Origin: Tenacibaculum ovolyticum DSM 18103
Lineage (GTDB): Bacteria; Bacteroidota; Bacteroidia; Flavobacteriales; Flavobacteriaceae
DNA length: 64,000 nt
Assembly: GCF_000430545.1 (NCBI RefSeq)
Contig: NZ_AUMF01000008.1
Location: 62,001-126,000, forward strand
Direction of reading: 5' to 3'
Positions 8,576 through 16,280 of this stretch are shown in pieces. The notes under the pieces are model-generated. The model was not told where the DNA came from and did not search any database. It saw nothing but the letters and a program-made list of their open reading frames with translations. The position numbers and the translations under genes were made by a program. How positions within the stretch are numbered: position 1 is the stretch's first letter; every line of letters starts with the position of its first letter.

Positions 8576-11011
8576 ATGATTGAAGAGGAAAAAAGAAGTT
8601 TGACATATATTGGGAAAGATGAACAATTCAAATTAATATTTAAAAAGCTAACAACAGGCGTAAATCTAAATTATGATGAAAAATCATATATTCTTGCAAC
8701 AGCAATTATTTTTTTAAAACACTATGAAAAAGATAATAGGTTTAAAACCTATGCCGATATTTCATATTACATAATTTTAAAATACTCTATTTTTTATGAA
8801 GATTATATTCCTCTTTATGATTTCTCTGTAAACTTCGGCTTCTTCCCTATTGTAAAATCTCTAACAAGTAATGAATTATATAAACAAGAATTACTTACAA
8901 ACTACATCATAGATATAAGATTGGATGAATTCAAAAATCCTAATGAATATTATGAAACACTAGAGCAAAATATTCAAAGTCAAAATTTCATAGAAGACAA
9001 TTCAGCTGAAAAAGCATATATAGCTCCAACTTCATTTGGGAAAAGTTCTATAATAGTAGATTATATCAGAAATTTCAGTTTAACAACTAGTAAGGTCGCT
9101 ATTATTGTTCCAACAAAATCTTTATTAATGCAGACTTATCAAATGATACGTACTGCTAACCTTCAAAAAAGAATCATTATTCATGATGAAATGTATAATG
9201 ATGAAACAAATTTCATTGCTATTTTCACACAAGAAAGAGCACTTCGGTTGATAAATAGAAAAAACATTTACTTTGATGTTCTTATCATAGATGAAGCTCA
9301 TAATATCTTAAAAAAAGATAGTAGTAATCGTCAAGTTCTTTTATCAAGGCTTATTAAAAGGAATTTACTAAACAAGCCTAATCACAAAGTAATTTATTTG
9401 TCACCTCTAATTAATGATGTTTCAAATTTAAAAGTTTCAAATAGTCAAAATATACATGAACATAAAATTAATTTCAATGTAAAAGAACCTGACATATTCG
9501 AACTTACAGTAAATAATGAAAAATACCAATACAACAGATTTGTAAATCAATTCTACTTATTAGAATCTGCGATTCCGAATAAATACAATTATATATTAAG
9601 AAATTCTCTTTCAAAAAATTTTATTTACGAAAACTCCCCTAGAAGGATTGAAAATATTGCTGAAGAATTTTCAAATCATTTGTCTTCAATTGAAAATGAC
9701 ATTGAATTAAACGAATTAACAGATGTACTTAGAAGTGAGGTTCATAAAGATTTTTATGGCATAAAATACTTGAAATACGGTATAATATATTTACATGGAA
9801 AACTCCCTGATATAATTAAAGAATACTTAGAAAGTAAGTTTAAATCAATAAAATCAATAAAGCATTTAATTGCAAATACAGTAATCTTAGAAGGTATCAA
9901 CTTGCCAATTGAATCATTATTCATCTTAAATACTTATCGTCTTCAAGGAAAAGAACTAATTAACCTTATTGGTCGTATTAATCGCCTTAACGACATCTTT
10001 AGTAGTTCAGATTTAAATTTAGAAAAACTAATACCTAAAGTACATTTCATAAATAAAAAAGATTTTTCAAGTGGACATAATCCAAAAATTGAGATTTTGA
10101 GAAGTCGTATTTTTGATGATAAAGTAGAAAATCCAATACTAGAAAAGTTTGATATTGAAAAACTAGATGATATTCAAAGAATAAAAGCTAAGACTACAAT
10201 TAATAACGAATCAATGCTTTTTAAAGAAGCAATAGATGAAAAAGATATAATTAGAAAATATATTATTGAAAATGGAATTGGTTTCTTTTATTCAGATATT
10301 GATAAATTTATACTATCATTCATTTCTTTAAAAAATAAAATAGCTTCTAATTTACTAAACGATTGGTCTTCTTTAAGAACTATTGATAAGGTCGGTACAT
10401 TATTTATAGAAAATCAAGAAATTGAAGATTATGAGTTTAAAAGACTTAACAACTTAAAAGCTCGAAACTATTATCATAATTATATTACAAATCTAAGAAA
10501 GCTATCTTTTAATGAAAGAGTTAATTCACATGTTAAATATTTCTATGAAATTAAAGAGAATGATGAACCTCTTAATCGAAAATTATATGTCGGCAGTACT
10601 TATGGAGAAGTTCCTTACCAAGAAACAAGTAATGCTTCTAGGAATAACTATGTGGACTTAACAAGAAAGTCGAATGAAATAATTGTAAATTTAGCAATAG
10701 TAAAACTCAAAATGGAAGATGACTTTATTAGTTTTAAATTAAATAAATTCATTGTAATGTTATTTGATTTTGAGTTAATATCATTAAATGAATATAATTT
10801 ATTTGTCTACGGCACAGAAGATATTAAAAATATTGCATTGACTAAAAGTGGATTAACATTAAGCTTAATAGTTAAGTTAGAAAATGATAATCAAATTAAA
10901 AATATAGAGTTCGACAGTTACAACAATCTCACTTCTAATAACCTATTTAAGAGCTACCTAAAGACTATAAATGATCTTAATCGCTATGAAATGAATAAGT
11001 ATATAATGTAA
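8576..11011 (+). CDS. HamB-like DExH-box helicase, Hachiman-like defence system
   Basis: An 811-residue superfamily 2 helicase. Motif I is APTSFGKS at 150-157, motif Ia is VPTKSLLMQ near 178, motif II is DEAH at 239-242 in VLIIDEAHNI, motif V is TVILEGINLP at 435-444, and motif VI is LIGRINRLN near 464. An N-terminal helical part of ~140 residues and a C-terminal ~300 residues have no motif I can name. It is paired with the HamA-like nuclease 3 bases upstream. In Hachiman, HamB surveys DNA with ATP and restrains the nuclease; that role is inferred here. The unit is strongly AT-rich (codons such as AAA, ATA, TTA dominate) compared with the core genes downstream, in line with acquisition by transfer. 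Confidence 0.75.
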   Translation: MIEEEKRSLTYIGKDEQFKLIFKKLTTGVNLNYDEKSYILATAIIFLKHYEKDNRFKTYADISYYIILKYSIFYEDYIPLYDFSVNFGFFPIVKSLTSNELYKQELLTNYIIDIRLDEFKNPNEYYETLEQNIQSQNFIEDNSAEKAYIAPTSFGKSSIIVDYIRNFSLTTSKVAIIVPTKSLLMQTYQMIRTANLQKRIIIHDEMYNDETNFIAIFTQERALRLINRKNIYFDVLIIDEAHNILKKDSSNRQVLLSRLIKRNLLNKPNHKVIYLSPLINDVSNLKVSNSQNIHEHKINFNVKEPDIFELTVNNEKYQYNRFVNQFYLLESAIPNKYNYILRNSLSKNFIYENSPRRIENIAEEFSNHLSSIENDIELNELTDVLRSEVHKDFYGIKYLKYGIIYLHGKLPDIIKEYLESKFKSIKSIKHLIANTVILEGINLPIESLFILNTYRLQGKELINLIGRINRLNDIFSSSDLNLEKLIPKVHFINKKDFSSGHNPKIEILRSRIFDDKVENPILEKFDIEKLDDIQRIKAKTTINNESMLFKEAIDEKDIIRKYIIENGIGFFYSDIDKFILSFISLKNKIASNLLNDWSSLRTIDKVGTLFIENQEIEDYEFKRLNNLKARNYYHNYITNLRKLSFNERVNSHVKYFYEIKENDEPLNRKLYVGSTYGEVPYQETSNASRNNYVDLTRKSNEIIVNLAIVKLKMEDDFISFKLNKFIVMLFDFELISLNEYNLFVYGTEDIKNIALTKSGLTLSLIVKLENDNQIKNIEFDSYNNLTSNNLFKSYLKTINDLNRYEMNKYIM

Positions 11012-11017
11012 GCCTGC

Positions 11018-11147
11018 ATCTAACACAGTATATAGTTTATTACTGCAAATCACTAAACCAAAGTTAAGTAATTATTTATAAAGTTAGTACTTTACCGAAA
11101 ATTTAGCACATTTAAACTCGCAACAAACCAAATACAAAACGTTAAGA
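11018..11147 (+). repeat. attC-like imperfect palindrome 3, after the Hachiman-like pair
   Basis: Starts ATCTAAC (11018-11024), which fits the integron R'' consensus RYYYAAC, 6 bases after the helicase stop; ends CGTTAAGA (to 11147). Arms at 11028-11041 and 11122-11135 pair at 11 of 14 positions. Same architecture as the elements after the two preceding genes. Confidence 0.45.
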
Positions 11148-11160
11148 ACAACTAAATCAT

Positions 11161-11269
11161 CTCATCACGAAAAATAAACAGTTGAGAAATTTAAGTTACT
11201 GAAAACATAATTATAATTCGACCTTTTGAATCACTAAACTTAACTAATTACAAATAGAAGAAATAATTT
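11161..11269 (+). repeat. Duplicated gene leader, copy 1 (dead)
   Basis: Close copy (about 90% by eye) of 11596-11703, starting CTCATCACGAAAAAT. The position equal to the ATG of the 11688 gene reads ATA here and the frame stops after four further codons, so this is a non-coding relic of the leader and first codons of that gene. Confidence 0.8.
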
Positions 11270-11393
11270 AAAACGAAAAATGCTGTTCTCGATACTAAAT
11301 TCCTTCAGAATTTCACTCGAACTGACACCTTTTTCTTACATCGAACTCACATTATTAATTAAGTTTATTTTCAAATAATTAATGCAACTATTC

Positions 11394-11557
11394 TGTACGC
11401 TTCAAAAAAAATAATTTTTAGGAATGTACAGCCATGTACATTTTTAAAAACAAAAAAAACAGGAACGTACACGGCTGTACGTTCCTAAATTAAAATTTTT
11501 CAAAAATGTACGAGCGTGTACGTTTCTATAAATATACTTTTTAATAATGTACAAAAA
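11394..11557 (+). repeat. Four 41-bp degenerate tandem units with TGTAC palindromes
   Basis: Three dyads sit at 11423-11442 (AATGTACA-GCCA-TGTACATT), 11461-11486 (11-bp perfect arms AGGAACGTACA with loop CGGC) and 11504-11525 (AAATGTAC / GTACGTTT, imperfect). Their centres are 11432.5, 11473.5 and 11514.5: exactly 41 bp apart twice. A right half-site TGTACGCT at 11394 and a left half-site AATGTACA at 11546 fall in the same phase on either side. The 17-18 bp between dyads are A/T-only to nearly so and are not conserved. This looks like an operator array on one DNA face; RNA hairpins are an alternative. Confidence 0.75.
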
Positions 11558-11570
11558 ACGACTTCTAAAT

Positions 11571-11589
11571 AAACACTAGACTAGTGTTT
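11571..11589 (+). repeat. Perfect 19-nt palindrome upstream of the DUF2306-like gene
   Basis: AAACACTAG-A-CTAGTGTTT, 9-bp arms around one base, directly before the second copy of the duplicated leader. It is not followed by a T-run, so a protein-binding dyad is likelier than a terminator. Confidence 0.5.
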
Positions 11590-11595
11590 CACCAA

Positions 11596-11703
11596 CTCAT
11601 CACGAAAAATCAACAGTTGAGAAATTTAAGTTACTGAAAGCACCATTATAATTCGACCTTTGAATTATCAAACTTAACTGATTACAAATGGAAGAAATAA
11701 TTA
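11596..11703 (+). repeat. Duplicated gene leader, copy 2 (live)
   Basis: Second copy of the 11161-11269 sequence. Here the ATG at 11688 is intact and starts the downstream membrane protein gene, so this copy holds its working leader and perhaps its promoter. The 11012-11687 gap between genes is filled by the attC-like element, the first leader copy, a typical flavobacterial spacer with CTCGATAC/CACTCGAACTGACAC (11298-11331), the 41-bp array, the palindrome and this copy; no gene is seen in it. Confidence 0.8.
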
Positions 11704-12329
11704 CGATTTTTATTTACATTCACGCATTTTTTGGCGGACTTGGTTTAATAACAGGATTTGGAAGTATTATAGTAAAAAAAGGAAGTAAGCCACATAAAAA
11801 AATGGGGAAGTTATTCTCTATCGGAATGCTAACAAGTTCTTTAATTTCAATCCCTATTTCTTGTTTACCTAAGCACGAAAATATATTTCTTTTTCTAATT
11901 GGGCTATTCACTATTTATTTGGTTATTTCAGGAAATCAAATATTGACTTTTAAATCAAAAGACAAAAAATTTGCAAAGCCAATTGATAAAATCATTTCTG
12001 GGGTTATGTTAATACTATCTGCACTTATGGTTTTATTTGGTGCCTATGGTTTACTAAAAGGGAATTCAACATATTTACTGTTCATTTTTTTTGGTGGCTT
12101 CGGACTTTCATTAACAATAAGAGATTTTATTTATTATAAAAATTTCAGCAAAACAAAAAATGGTTGGCTTGCCAATCACATTGGTAAAATGGTTGGAGCA
12201 TTTATTGCTTCAGTAACAGCGTTTGTAGTTGCCGGTTTAGGTATTGGAACTTTAATTTCTTGGACGTTACCGTCTGTTTTAGGAACTATATATATTGTAT
12301 ATTGGAGAAGAAAACTAAAAACGGACTAA
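11688..12329 (+). CDS. DUF2306-like integral membrane protein
   Basis: A 213-residue protein with about six to seven membrane segments (for example IFIYIHAFFGGLGLITGFGS, IGMLTSSLISIPISCL, IISGVMLILSALMVLFGAYG, MVGAFIASVTAFVVAGLGIG). The opening HAFFGGLGLITGFGS followed by a KKGSKPHKKMGKLF loop is the pattern of DUF2306-like proteins common in Bacteroidota; their function is not known. The start codon lies at the end of a duplicated leader. It is the last gene before the second TACGGTTTT regulatory block. A GTTAGGC box at 12338 follows the stop but I could not find a paired arm for it. Confidence 0.65.
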   Translation: MEEIITIFIYIHAFFGGLGLITGFGSIIVKKGSKPHKKMGKLFSIGMLTSSLISIPISCLPKHENIFLFLIGLFTIYLVISGNQILTFKSKDKKFAKPIDKIISGVMLILSALMVLFGAYGLLKGNSTYLLFIFFGGFGLSLTIRDFIYYKNFSKTKNGWLANHIGKMVGAFIASVTAFVVAGLGIGTLISWTLPSVLGTIYIVYWRRKLKTD

Positions 12330-12386
12330 AAAAATTGGTTAGGCTTAATTATAGTTGTTTTAAAAATTATTATTAAAGCTAAATTC

Positions 12387-12503
12387 TACGGTTTTCCCTT
12401 ACTTATTTTATGGCTTTTCAAAAACATAGTCTGTTTTTTGAGTGTATTTTTGAAAACTGTAAAACACTATAAAAATACATCGGTTACTTATGATAGCTTT
12501 TGT
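12387..12503 (+). promoter_or_regulatory. Regulatory region with TACGGTTTT repeats, copy B
   Basis: Diverged copy of 4243-4370. The first 18 bases, TACGGTTTTCCCTTACTT, are identical, the second and third repeats (TATGGCTTT at 12409, TCTGTTTTT at 12430) keep the 21-22 bp spacing, AAAACTGTAAAA is identical, and the block again ends in ATAGCTTTTGT 30 or so bases before a start codon. Conservation of spacing over sequence suggests a protein-binding promoter region. Confidence 0.5.
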
Positions 12504-12534
12504 TCTAAATGATCACACCTACTTCTACATATAA

Positions 12535-12948
12535 ATGAAAAAATTTTATACTATAGCTGCCTTAGTCAATATGACTATCTTAATTGTAGTTGGTCAAATA
12601 ATAATTCCTTTACTTGAAGTTACTACAAACGCATATATTGGTAATTATGTTGAAATTAGTAGTTATGTGAATTACGCCTACCATTTTTACATCTTTATCT
12701 TTTGGTGGCTTGCTCCTTTCACAATTTTATTAATTAAAAATCATTTTCAACATCTATATTACTTTATAGCTGTAAGCATTATTTTAGGAATAATAGTTCT
12801 TATTAAATCTTTTAATCAAAGCTTTGATGTCTTTTTATATGACACAATATTATTTAGTATTCCTGCTATTTTAATCTCAATATTAACTTACTTTTCTCAA
12901 ATGTTAATTGGTAAAAAGCTACTACCAACGATGTACAAGCTGCATTAA
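12535..12948 (+). CDS. Small membrane protein of unknown function
   Basis: A 137-residue hydrophobic protein with four predicted membrane segments (FYTIAALVNMTILIVVGQII, YHFYIFIFWWLAPFTILLI, YYFIAVSIILGIIVLI, DTILFSIPAILISILTYF). I do not recognise a family. It lies downstream of the second TACGGTTTT regulatory block and ends 3 bases before the stop of the convergent HxlR gene. Confidence 0.6.
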   Translation: MKKFYTIAALVNMTILIVVGQIIIPLLEVTTNAYIGNYVEISSYVNYAYHFYIFIFWWLAPFTILLIKNHFQHLYYFIAVSIILGIIVLIKSFNQSFDVFLYDTILFSIPAILISILTYFSQMLIGKKLLPTMYKLH

Positions 12949-12951
12949 AAA

Positions 12952-13287
12952 CTACTCCAAAGAATTTTCAACCACATAATTTCCCCAAGCTGCAATAGAT
13001 TTTATTAAAGGAATGAGTGTTTTTCCGAAATCGGTTAAAGAATATTCCACTTTTAAAGGAGGTTTAGACGTATATACCTTTCTATTTATTATACCATCTT
13101 CTTCTAATGTTTTTAACTGTAAACTTAAAGTTCTTTCTGTAACCGTTGGCATTTCTTTTCGCAACTCATTGTATCTTAATTTTCCTTTTAACAAATGAAA
13201 TAAGATTACTGTCTTCCATTTTCCGCCTATTATTCCCATTGTTAAACTTGTGCAACAAGGGTATTCTTTATCTTTAAATTTATACAT
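12952..13287 (-). CDS. HxlR-family transcriptional regulator
   Basis: A 111-residue MarR/HxlR-type winged-helix DNA-binding protein. Hallmarks: CCTSLTMGIIGGKWKTVILFHLL with an N-terminal cysteine pair (11-12 region), LRYNELRKEMPTVTERTLSLQLKTLEEDGII (recognition helix), and the wing KVEYSLTDFGKTLIPLI. HxlR proteins often sense electrophiles or thiol stress through a cysteine near the N-terminus. It is divergent from the SDR oxidoreductase gene 94 bases away and very likely controls that gene and itself. Confidence 0.93.
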   Translation of the reverse strand: MYKFKDKEYPCCTSLTMGIIGGKWKTVILFHLLKGKLRYNELRKEMPTVTERTLSLQLKTLEEDGIINRKVYTSKPPLKVEYSLTDFGKTLIPLIKSIAAWGNYVVENSLE

Positions 13288-13313
13288 AGTTATACTATCC
13301 TTTTCGACCGTTA

Positions 13314-13359
13314 TTGCAAAGATAAAAAACTATACTTAGTTTTGCTACTATAAATAGTA
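13314..13359 (+). promoter_or_regulatory. SDR promoter with overlapping dyad operator
   Basis: A TTG (13314-13316), 20 bases, then TAGTTTTG (13337-13344), which fits the Bacteroidota promoter pattern TTG-N17-23-TAnnTTTG. Directly after it is a perfect 14-nt dyad TACTATAAATAGTA (13346-13359). Related half-sites occur at about 13291 (GTTATACTAT) and 13329 (ACTATACTTAG). The dyad at the expected transcription start suits repression by the divergent HxlR regulator. Confidence 0.6.
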
Positions 13360-13381
13360 TAGTAATTAAATAATTTAAAAA

Positions 13382-14128
13382 ATGAAAGAATTCGATAAAA
13401 AAGTAGCTTTAGTAATTGGCGGTACAAGTGGTATTGGAAACGCAACAACAAATGCTTTATTAGAAAACGGAGCAACTGTACATATTGTTGGTAGAAATGT
13501 AAATAAAGTAGCTGACGCTGATAATTTAATTAAGCACACAGTAAATATTTCTAACACAGAAGAAGTAAATACATTGATTTCAGAAATTGAAGCATTAAAC
13601 AACTTAGATTATTTAGTAAATGCATCTGGTATTTTTGGTCCAAAACCGTTTTTAGAGCACACCGTTGAAGATTACAATTCGTACTTAGATTTAAACAGAG
13701 GTTTCTTTTTTATTACGCAGAGTGCTGCTAAAAAAATGAAAGCCACCAAAGGAGGGGCTATCGTAAATGTAGGCTCTATGTGGGCAAAACAAGCGGTAAA
13801 AGCAACTCCATCATCTGCTTACTCAATGCAAAAAGCAGGTTTACATTCTTTAACGCAACATTTAGCAATGGAATTAGCAGACGATAACATTAGAGTGAAT
13901 GCTGTATCTCCAGCAGTTGTAAACACTCCTGTTTATCACGGCGTTTTTGGAGGAAAAGAAGAAGCAGAAAAAGCACTAGAAGGTTTTAATAACTTTCATC
14001 CTGCTGGAAGAAACGGAACACCTGCCGATGTTTCTAATAGTATTTTATTTCTACTTTCAGAAAAAGCGTCTTGGGTTACTGGTGCCATTTGGGATATTGA
14101 CGGAGGTGTAATGGCTGGTAGAAATTAA
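13382..14128 (+). CDS. Short-chain dehydrogenase/reductase (SDR) oxidoreductase
   Basis: A 248-residue classical SDR that should use NAD(P)H. Cofactor motif: [14 protein letters not shown] near residue 10 (TGxxxGIG type, with G in place of the first T). NAS motif: VNASG near 80. Catalytic set: S in VGSMW near 134, Y147 and K151 in SAYSMQKAG. The C-terminal [15 protein letters not shown] is the usual closing segment. Substrate is unknown. It is divergent from the HxlR regulator, a common pairing for oxidoreductases induced by reactive aldehydes or quinones. Confidence 0.93.
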   Translation: MKEFDKKVALVIGGTSGIGNATTNALLENGATVHIVGRNVNKVADADNLIKHTVNISNTEEVNTLISEIEALNNLDYLVNASGIFGPKPFLEHTVEDYNSYLDLNRGFFFITQSAAKKMKATKGGAIVNVGSMWAKQAVKATPSSAYSMQKAGLHSLTQHLAMELADDNIRVNAVSPAVVNTPVYHGVFGGKEEAEKALEGFNNFHPAGRNGTPADVSNSILFLLSEKASWVTGAIWDIDGGVMAGRN

Positions 14129-14156
14129 TAAAAACACCTTTTTTTACAAACAACAA

Positions 14157-14187
14157 AAAACCTTAACTAATTGCTAGTTAAGGTTTT
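14157..14187. terminator. Bidirectional terminator between SDR and tRNA-Leu
   Basis: Stem AAAACCTTAACTA / TAGTTAAGGTTTT with loop ATTGC. A-run and T-run flank it on both strands, so it can end the SDR transcript and the tRNA transcript coming from the other side. Confidence 0.85.
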
Positions 14188-14202
14188 GCTATTTAAACTT
14201 TG

Positions 14203-14284
14203 TACGGGCAGAGAGACTCGAACTCTCACACCTTGCGGCACTAGATCCTAAGTCTAGCGTGTCTACCAATTCCACCACGCCCGC
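14203..14284 (-). tRNA. tRNA-Leu (anticodon UAG)
   Basis: On the minus strand the 82-nt sequence starts GCGGGCGTGGTGGAATTGG and ends CTGCCCGTA. The acceptor stem pairs with two G-U ends, the D-loop has GGTAGAC, the anticodon stem CTAGA/TCTAG encloses CTTAGGA giving anticodon TAG, there is a long variable arm (TGCCGCAAGGTGT region) typical of class II tRNA-Leu, and a GTTCGAGTC T-loop. The CCA end is not encoded. It reads CUA codons. Confidence 0.96.
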
Positions 14285-14385
14285 ATACAAATTTAATTGT
14301 GGCTGCAAATATACACAATAGTTCCAAACTACAAAGAAGAAGCATATTTTTTTTATTATTTTTGATGCACATTAATATACTATAC

Positions 14386-15774
14386 ATGAAAAACGTTCAA
14401 GAATATATTGCACAACATAAAGATCGATTTATAAACGAGCTTGTCGAATTATTAAAAATACCTTCTGTAAGTGCAGATGCTGCTTATAAAAAAGATGTAT
14501 TGAATACTGCGGATGCTGTTAAAAATAGTTTAGAAAAAGCAGGCTGCGATAAAGTAGAGATTTGTGAAACTCCTGGATATCCTATTGTTTATGGAGAAAA
14601 AATAATAGATCCTAACCTACCAACCGTTTTAGTGTATGGACATTACGATGTACAACCTGCTGATCCGATTGAATTATGGACCTCTCCTCCTTTTGAACCT
14701 GTAATTAAAAAAACAGAAGTTCATCCTGAAGGTGCAATTTTTGCGCGTGGTGCTTGTGATGATAAAGGGCAAATGTACATGCATGTAAAGGCCATGGAAT
14801 ATATGACCGCTACAGGAAACCTACCTTGTAATGTAAAATTTATGATTGAAGGTGAAGAAGAAGTTGGATCTGAAAGCTTAAGTTGGTTTGTACCTAGAAA
14901 CATAGAAAAATTAGCCAATGATGTTATTTTAATTTCTGATACTGGAATGATTGCAAACGACATTCCATCTATTACAACAGGATTAAGAGGTTTAAGTTAT
15001 GTTGAGGTTGAGGTTACCGGACCAAATAGAGATTTACATTCTGGTTTATATGGTGGTGCTGTTGCAAACCCTATTAATGTATTAACAAAAATGATTGCTT
15101 CATTACATGATGAAAACAATCATATTACCATTCCTGGTTTTTACGATAATGTAGAAGAATTATCTTTAGAGGAAAGAGCTGAAATGGCAAAAGCACCTTT
15201 TTCTTTAGAAAATTATGAAAAAGCATTAGACATAAACTCAGTTTATGGTGAAGCAGGATACACAACAAACGAACGTAACTCTATTAGACCTACTTTAGAT
15301 GTAAACGGAATTTGGGGTGGCTATACTGGTGAAGGTGCTAAAACTGTAATTGCTTCTAAAGCATATGCTAAAATTTCGATGCGTTTAGTTCCGAATCAAG
15401 ATTGTAATGATATTACCGATTTATTTAAAAATCACTTCGAAAGTATCGCTCCAAAAGGTGTTACTGTAAAGGTAACTCCACATCACGGCGGACAAGGTTA
15501 TGTTACACCAATTGATAATATAGGTTACAAAGCTGCAAGTAAAGCATACCAAGATACTTTTGGTAAAACACCAATACCACAAAGAAGTGGAGGAAGTATT
15601 CCTATTGTTGCTTTATTTGAAAAAGAATTAAAAAGTAAAGTTATATTAATGGGATTCGGATTAGATTCTGATGCTATTCACTCACCTAACGAACATTTTG
15701 GGGTTTGGAATTATTTAAAAGGAATTGAAACGATTCCTCATTTTTATAAATATTTCACTGAATTATCAAAATAA
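14386..15774 (+). CDS. M20-family dipeptidase
   Basis: A 462-residue cytosolic zinc dipeptidase of family M20 (carnosinase/CNDP-like). The ATG at 14386 is chosen because upstream in-frame ATGs (14299) add a sequence unlike the family and reach into the tRNA leader. Motifs: VLVYGHYDVQPADP near residue 85 (first zinc histidine and catalytic aspartate), ARGACDDKGQ near 120 (bridging aspartate), EGEEEVGS near 155 (catalytic glutamate pair), and SPNEHFGV near 430 (last zinc histidine). It has no signal peptide, so it should act on dipeptides in the cytoplasm. Single-gene unit with its own terminator. Confidence 0.94.
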   Translation: MKNVQEYIAQHKDRFINELVELLKIPSVSADAAYKKDVLNTADAVKNSLEKAGCDKVEICETPGYPIVYGEKIIDPNLPTVLVYGHYDVQPADPIELWTSPPFEPVIKKTEVHPEGAIFARGACDDKGQMYMHVKAMEYMTATGNLPCNVKFMIEGEEEVGSESLSWFVPRNIEKLANDVILISDTGMIANDIPSITTGLRGLSYVEVEVTGPNRDLHSGLYGGAVANPINVLTKMIASLHDENNHITIPGFYDNVEELSLEERAEMAKAPFSLENYEKALDINSVYGEAGYTTNERNSIRPTLDVNGIWGGYTGEGAKTVIASKAYAKISMRLVPNQDCNDITDLFKNHFESIAPKGVTVKVTPHHGGQGYVTPIDNIGYKAASKAYQDTFGKTPIPQRSGGSIPIVALFEKELKSKVILMGFGLDSDAIHSPNEHFGVWNYLKGIETIPHFYKYFTELSK

Positions 15775-15795
15775 TACAACTCTTTTAATAATATT

Positions 15796-15826
15796 AAATA
15801 GCCTTGATTTAACTTCAAGGCTATTT
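15796..15826 (+). terminator. Terminator after the M20 dipeptidase
   Basis: AAATAGCCTTGA / TCAAGGCTATTT stem with a 7-nt loop, followed by a long T-run, 21 bases after the stop. Confidence 0.88.
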
Positions 15827-15847
15827 TTTTTTGCTTATTTCAAATGC

Positions 15848-15891
15848 TCTACACTTGTAGAATTAAAATATTAACTCTACATTTGTAGAGT
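15848..15891 (+). promoter_or_regulatory. Two BlaI/MecI-type operator dyads
   Basis: Two inverted repeats sharing the core CTACAnTTGTAG: TCTACACTTGTAGA (15848-15861) and ACTCTACATTTGTAGAGT (15874-15891, perfect 8-bp arms). BlaI/MecI repressors bind TACAnnTGTA dyads, and these end 20 bases before the BlaI-type start, so autoregulation is the natural reading. Confidence 0.85.
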
Positions 15892-15911
15892 AGAGTTTAA
15901 ATTATTTAGAA

Positions 15912-16280
15912 ATGCAGTTAACAAAAAGTGAAGAACAAGTAATGCAATTATTATGGAAGCTAGAAAAAGCTTTTATGAAAGATTTATTAGCGGAGTTTCC
16001 AGAACCAAAACCAGCAACAACAACTGTAGCTACTTTATTAAAAAGAATGAATGGTAAAGGTTTTATAGATTATAAGTTATTCGGAAAATCTAGAGAATAT
16101 TTTCCAATAGTAAAAAAATCAGATTATTTTTCTAAACATGTAAATGGGTTGATTAAAAACTTCTTTAACGATTCTGCAAGTCAGTTTGCTTCGTTTTTCA
16201 CGAAAGAAACCAATTTATCTACAAAAGAATTAGAAAGTTTAAAAGAAATTATTGAAAATCAAATTAAAAAACAACAATAA
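15912..16280 (+). CDS. BlaI/MecI-family transcriptional repressor
   Basis: A 122-residue penicillinase-repressor type winged-helix protein. It shows the family pattern LTKSEEQVMQLLWKLEKAFMKDLL, then TTVATLLKRMNGKGFIDYKLFGKSREYFPIV (recognition helix and wing), then a C-terminal dimer helix. It is followed by an M56 sensor peptidase with a 1-nt TAATG overlap. In Bacteroidota such pairs regulate envelope or metal-stress genes as often as beta-lactamases; no beta-lactamase gene is nearby. Two operator dyads precede it. Confidence 0.94.
   Translation: MQLTKSEEQVMQLLWKLEKAFMKDLLAEFPEPKPATTTVATLLKRMNGKGFIDYKLFGKSREYFPIVKKSDYFSKHVNGLIKNFFNDSASQFASFFTKETNLSTKELESLKEIIENQIKKQQ

Noticed and set aside
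11394..11557. Possible CRISPR array (repeat-spacer look at 41 bp)
   Set aside because: Only four units, palindromic cores vary, spacers are 17-18 bp of A/T-rich sequence and no cas gene is near.
12338..12344. GTTAGGC box as a fourth attC-like site
   Set aside because: It fits the R' consensus, but I found no paired arm or R'' box in the right position.
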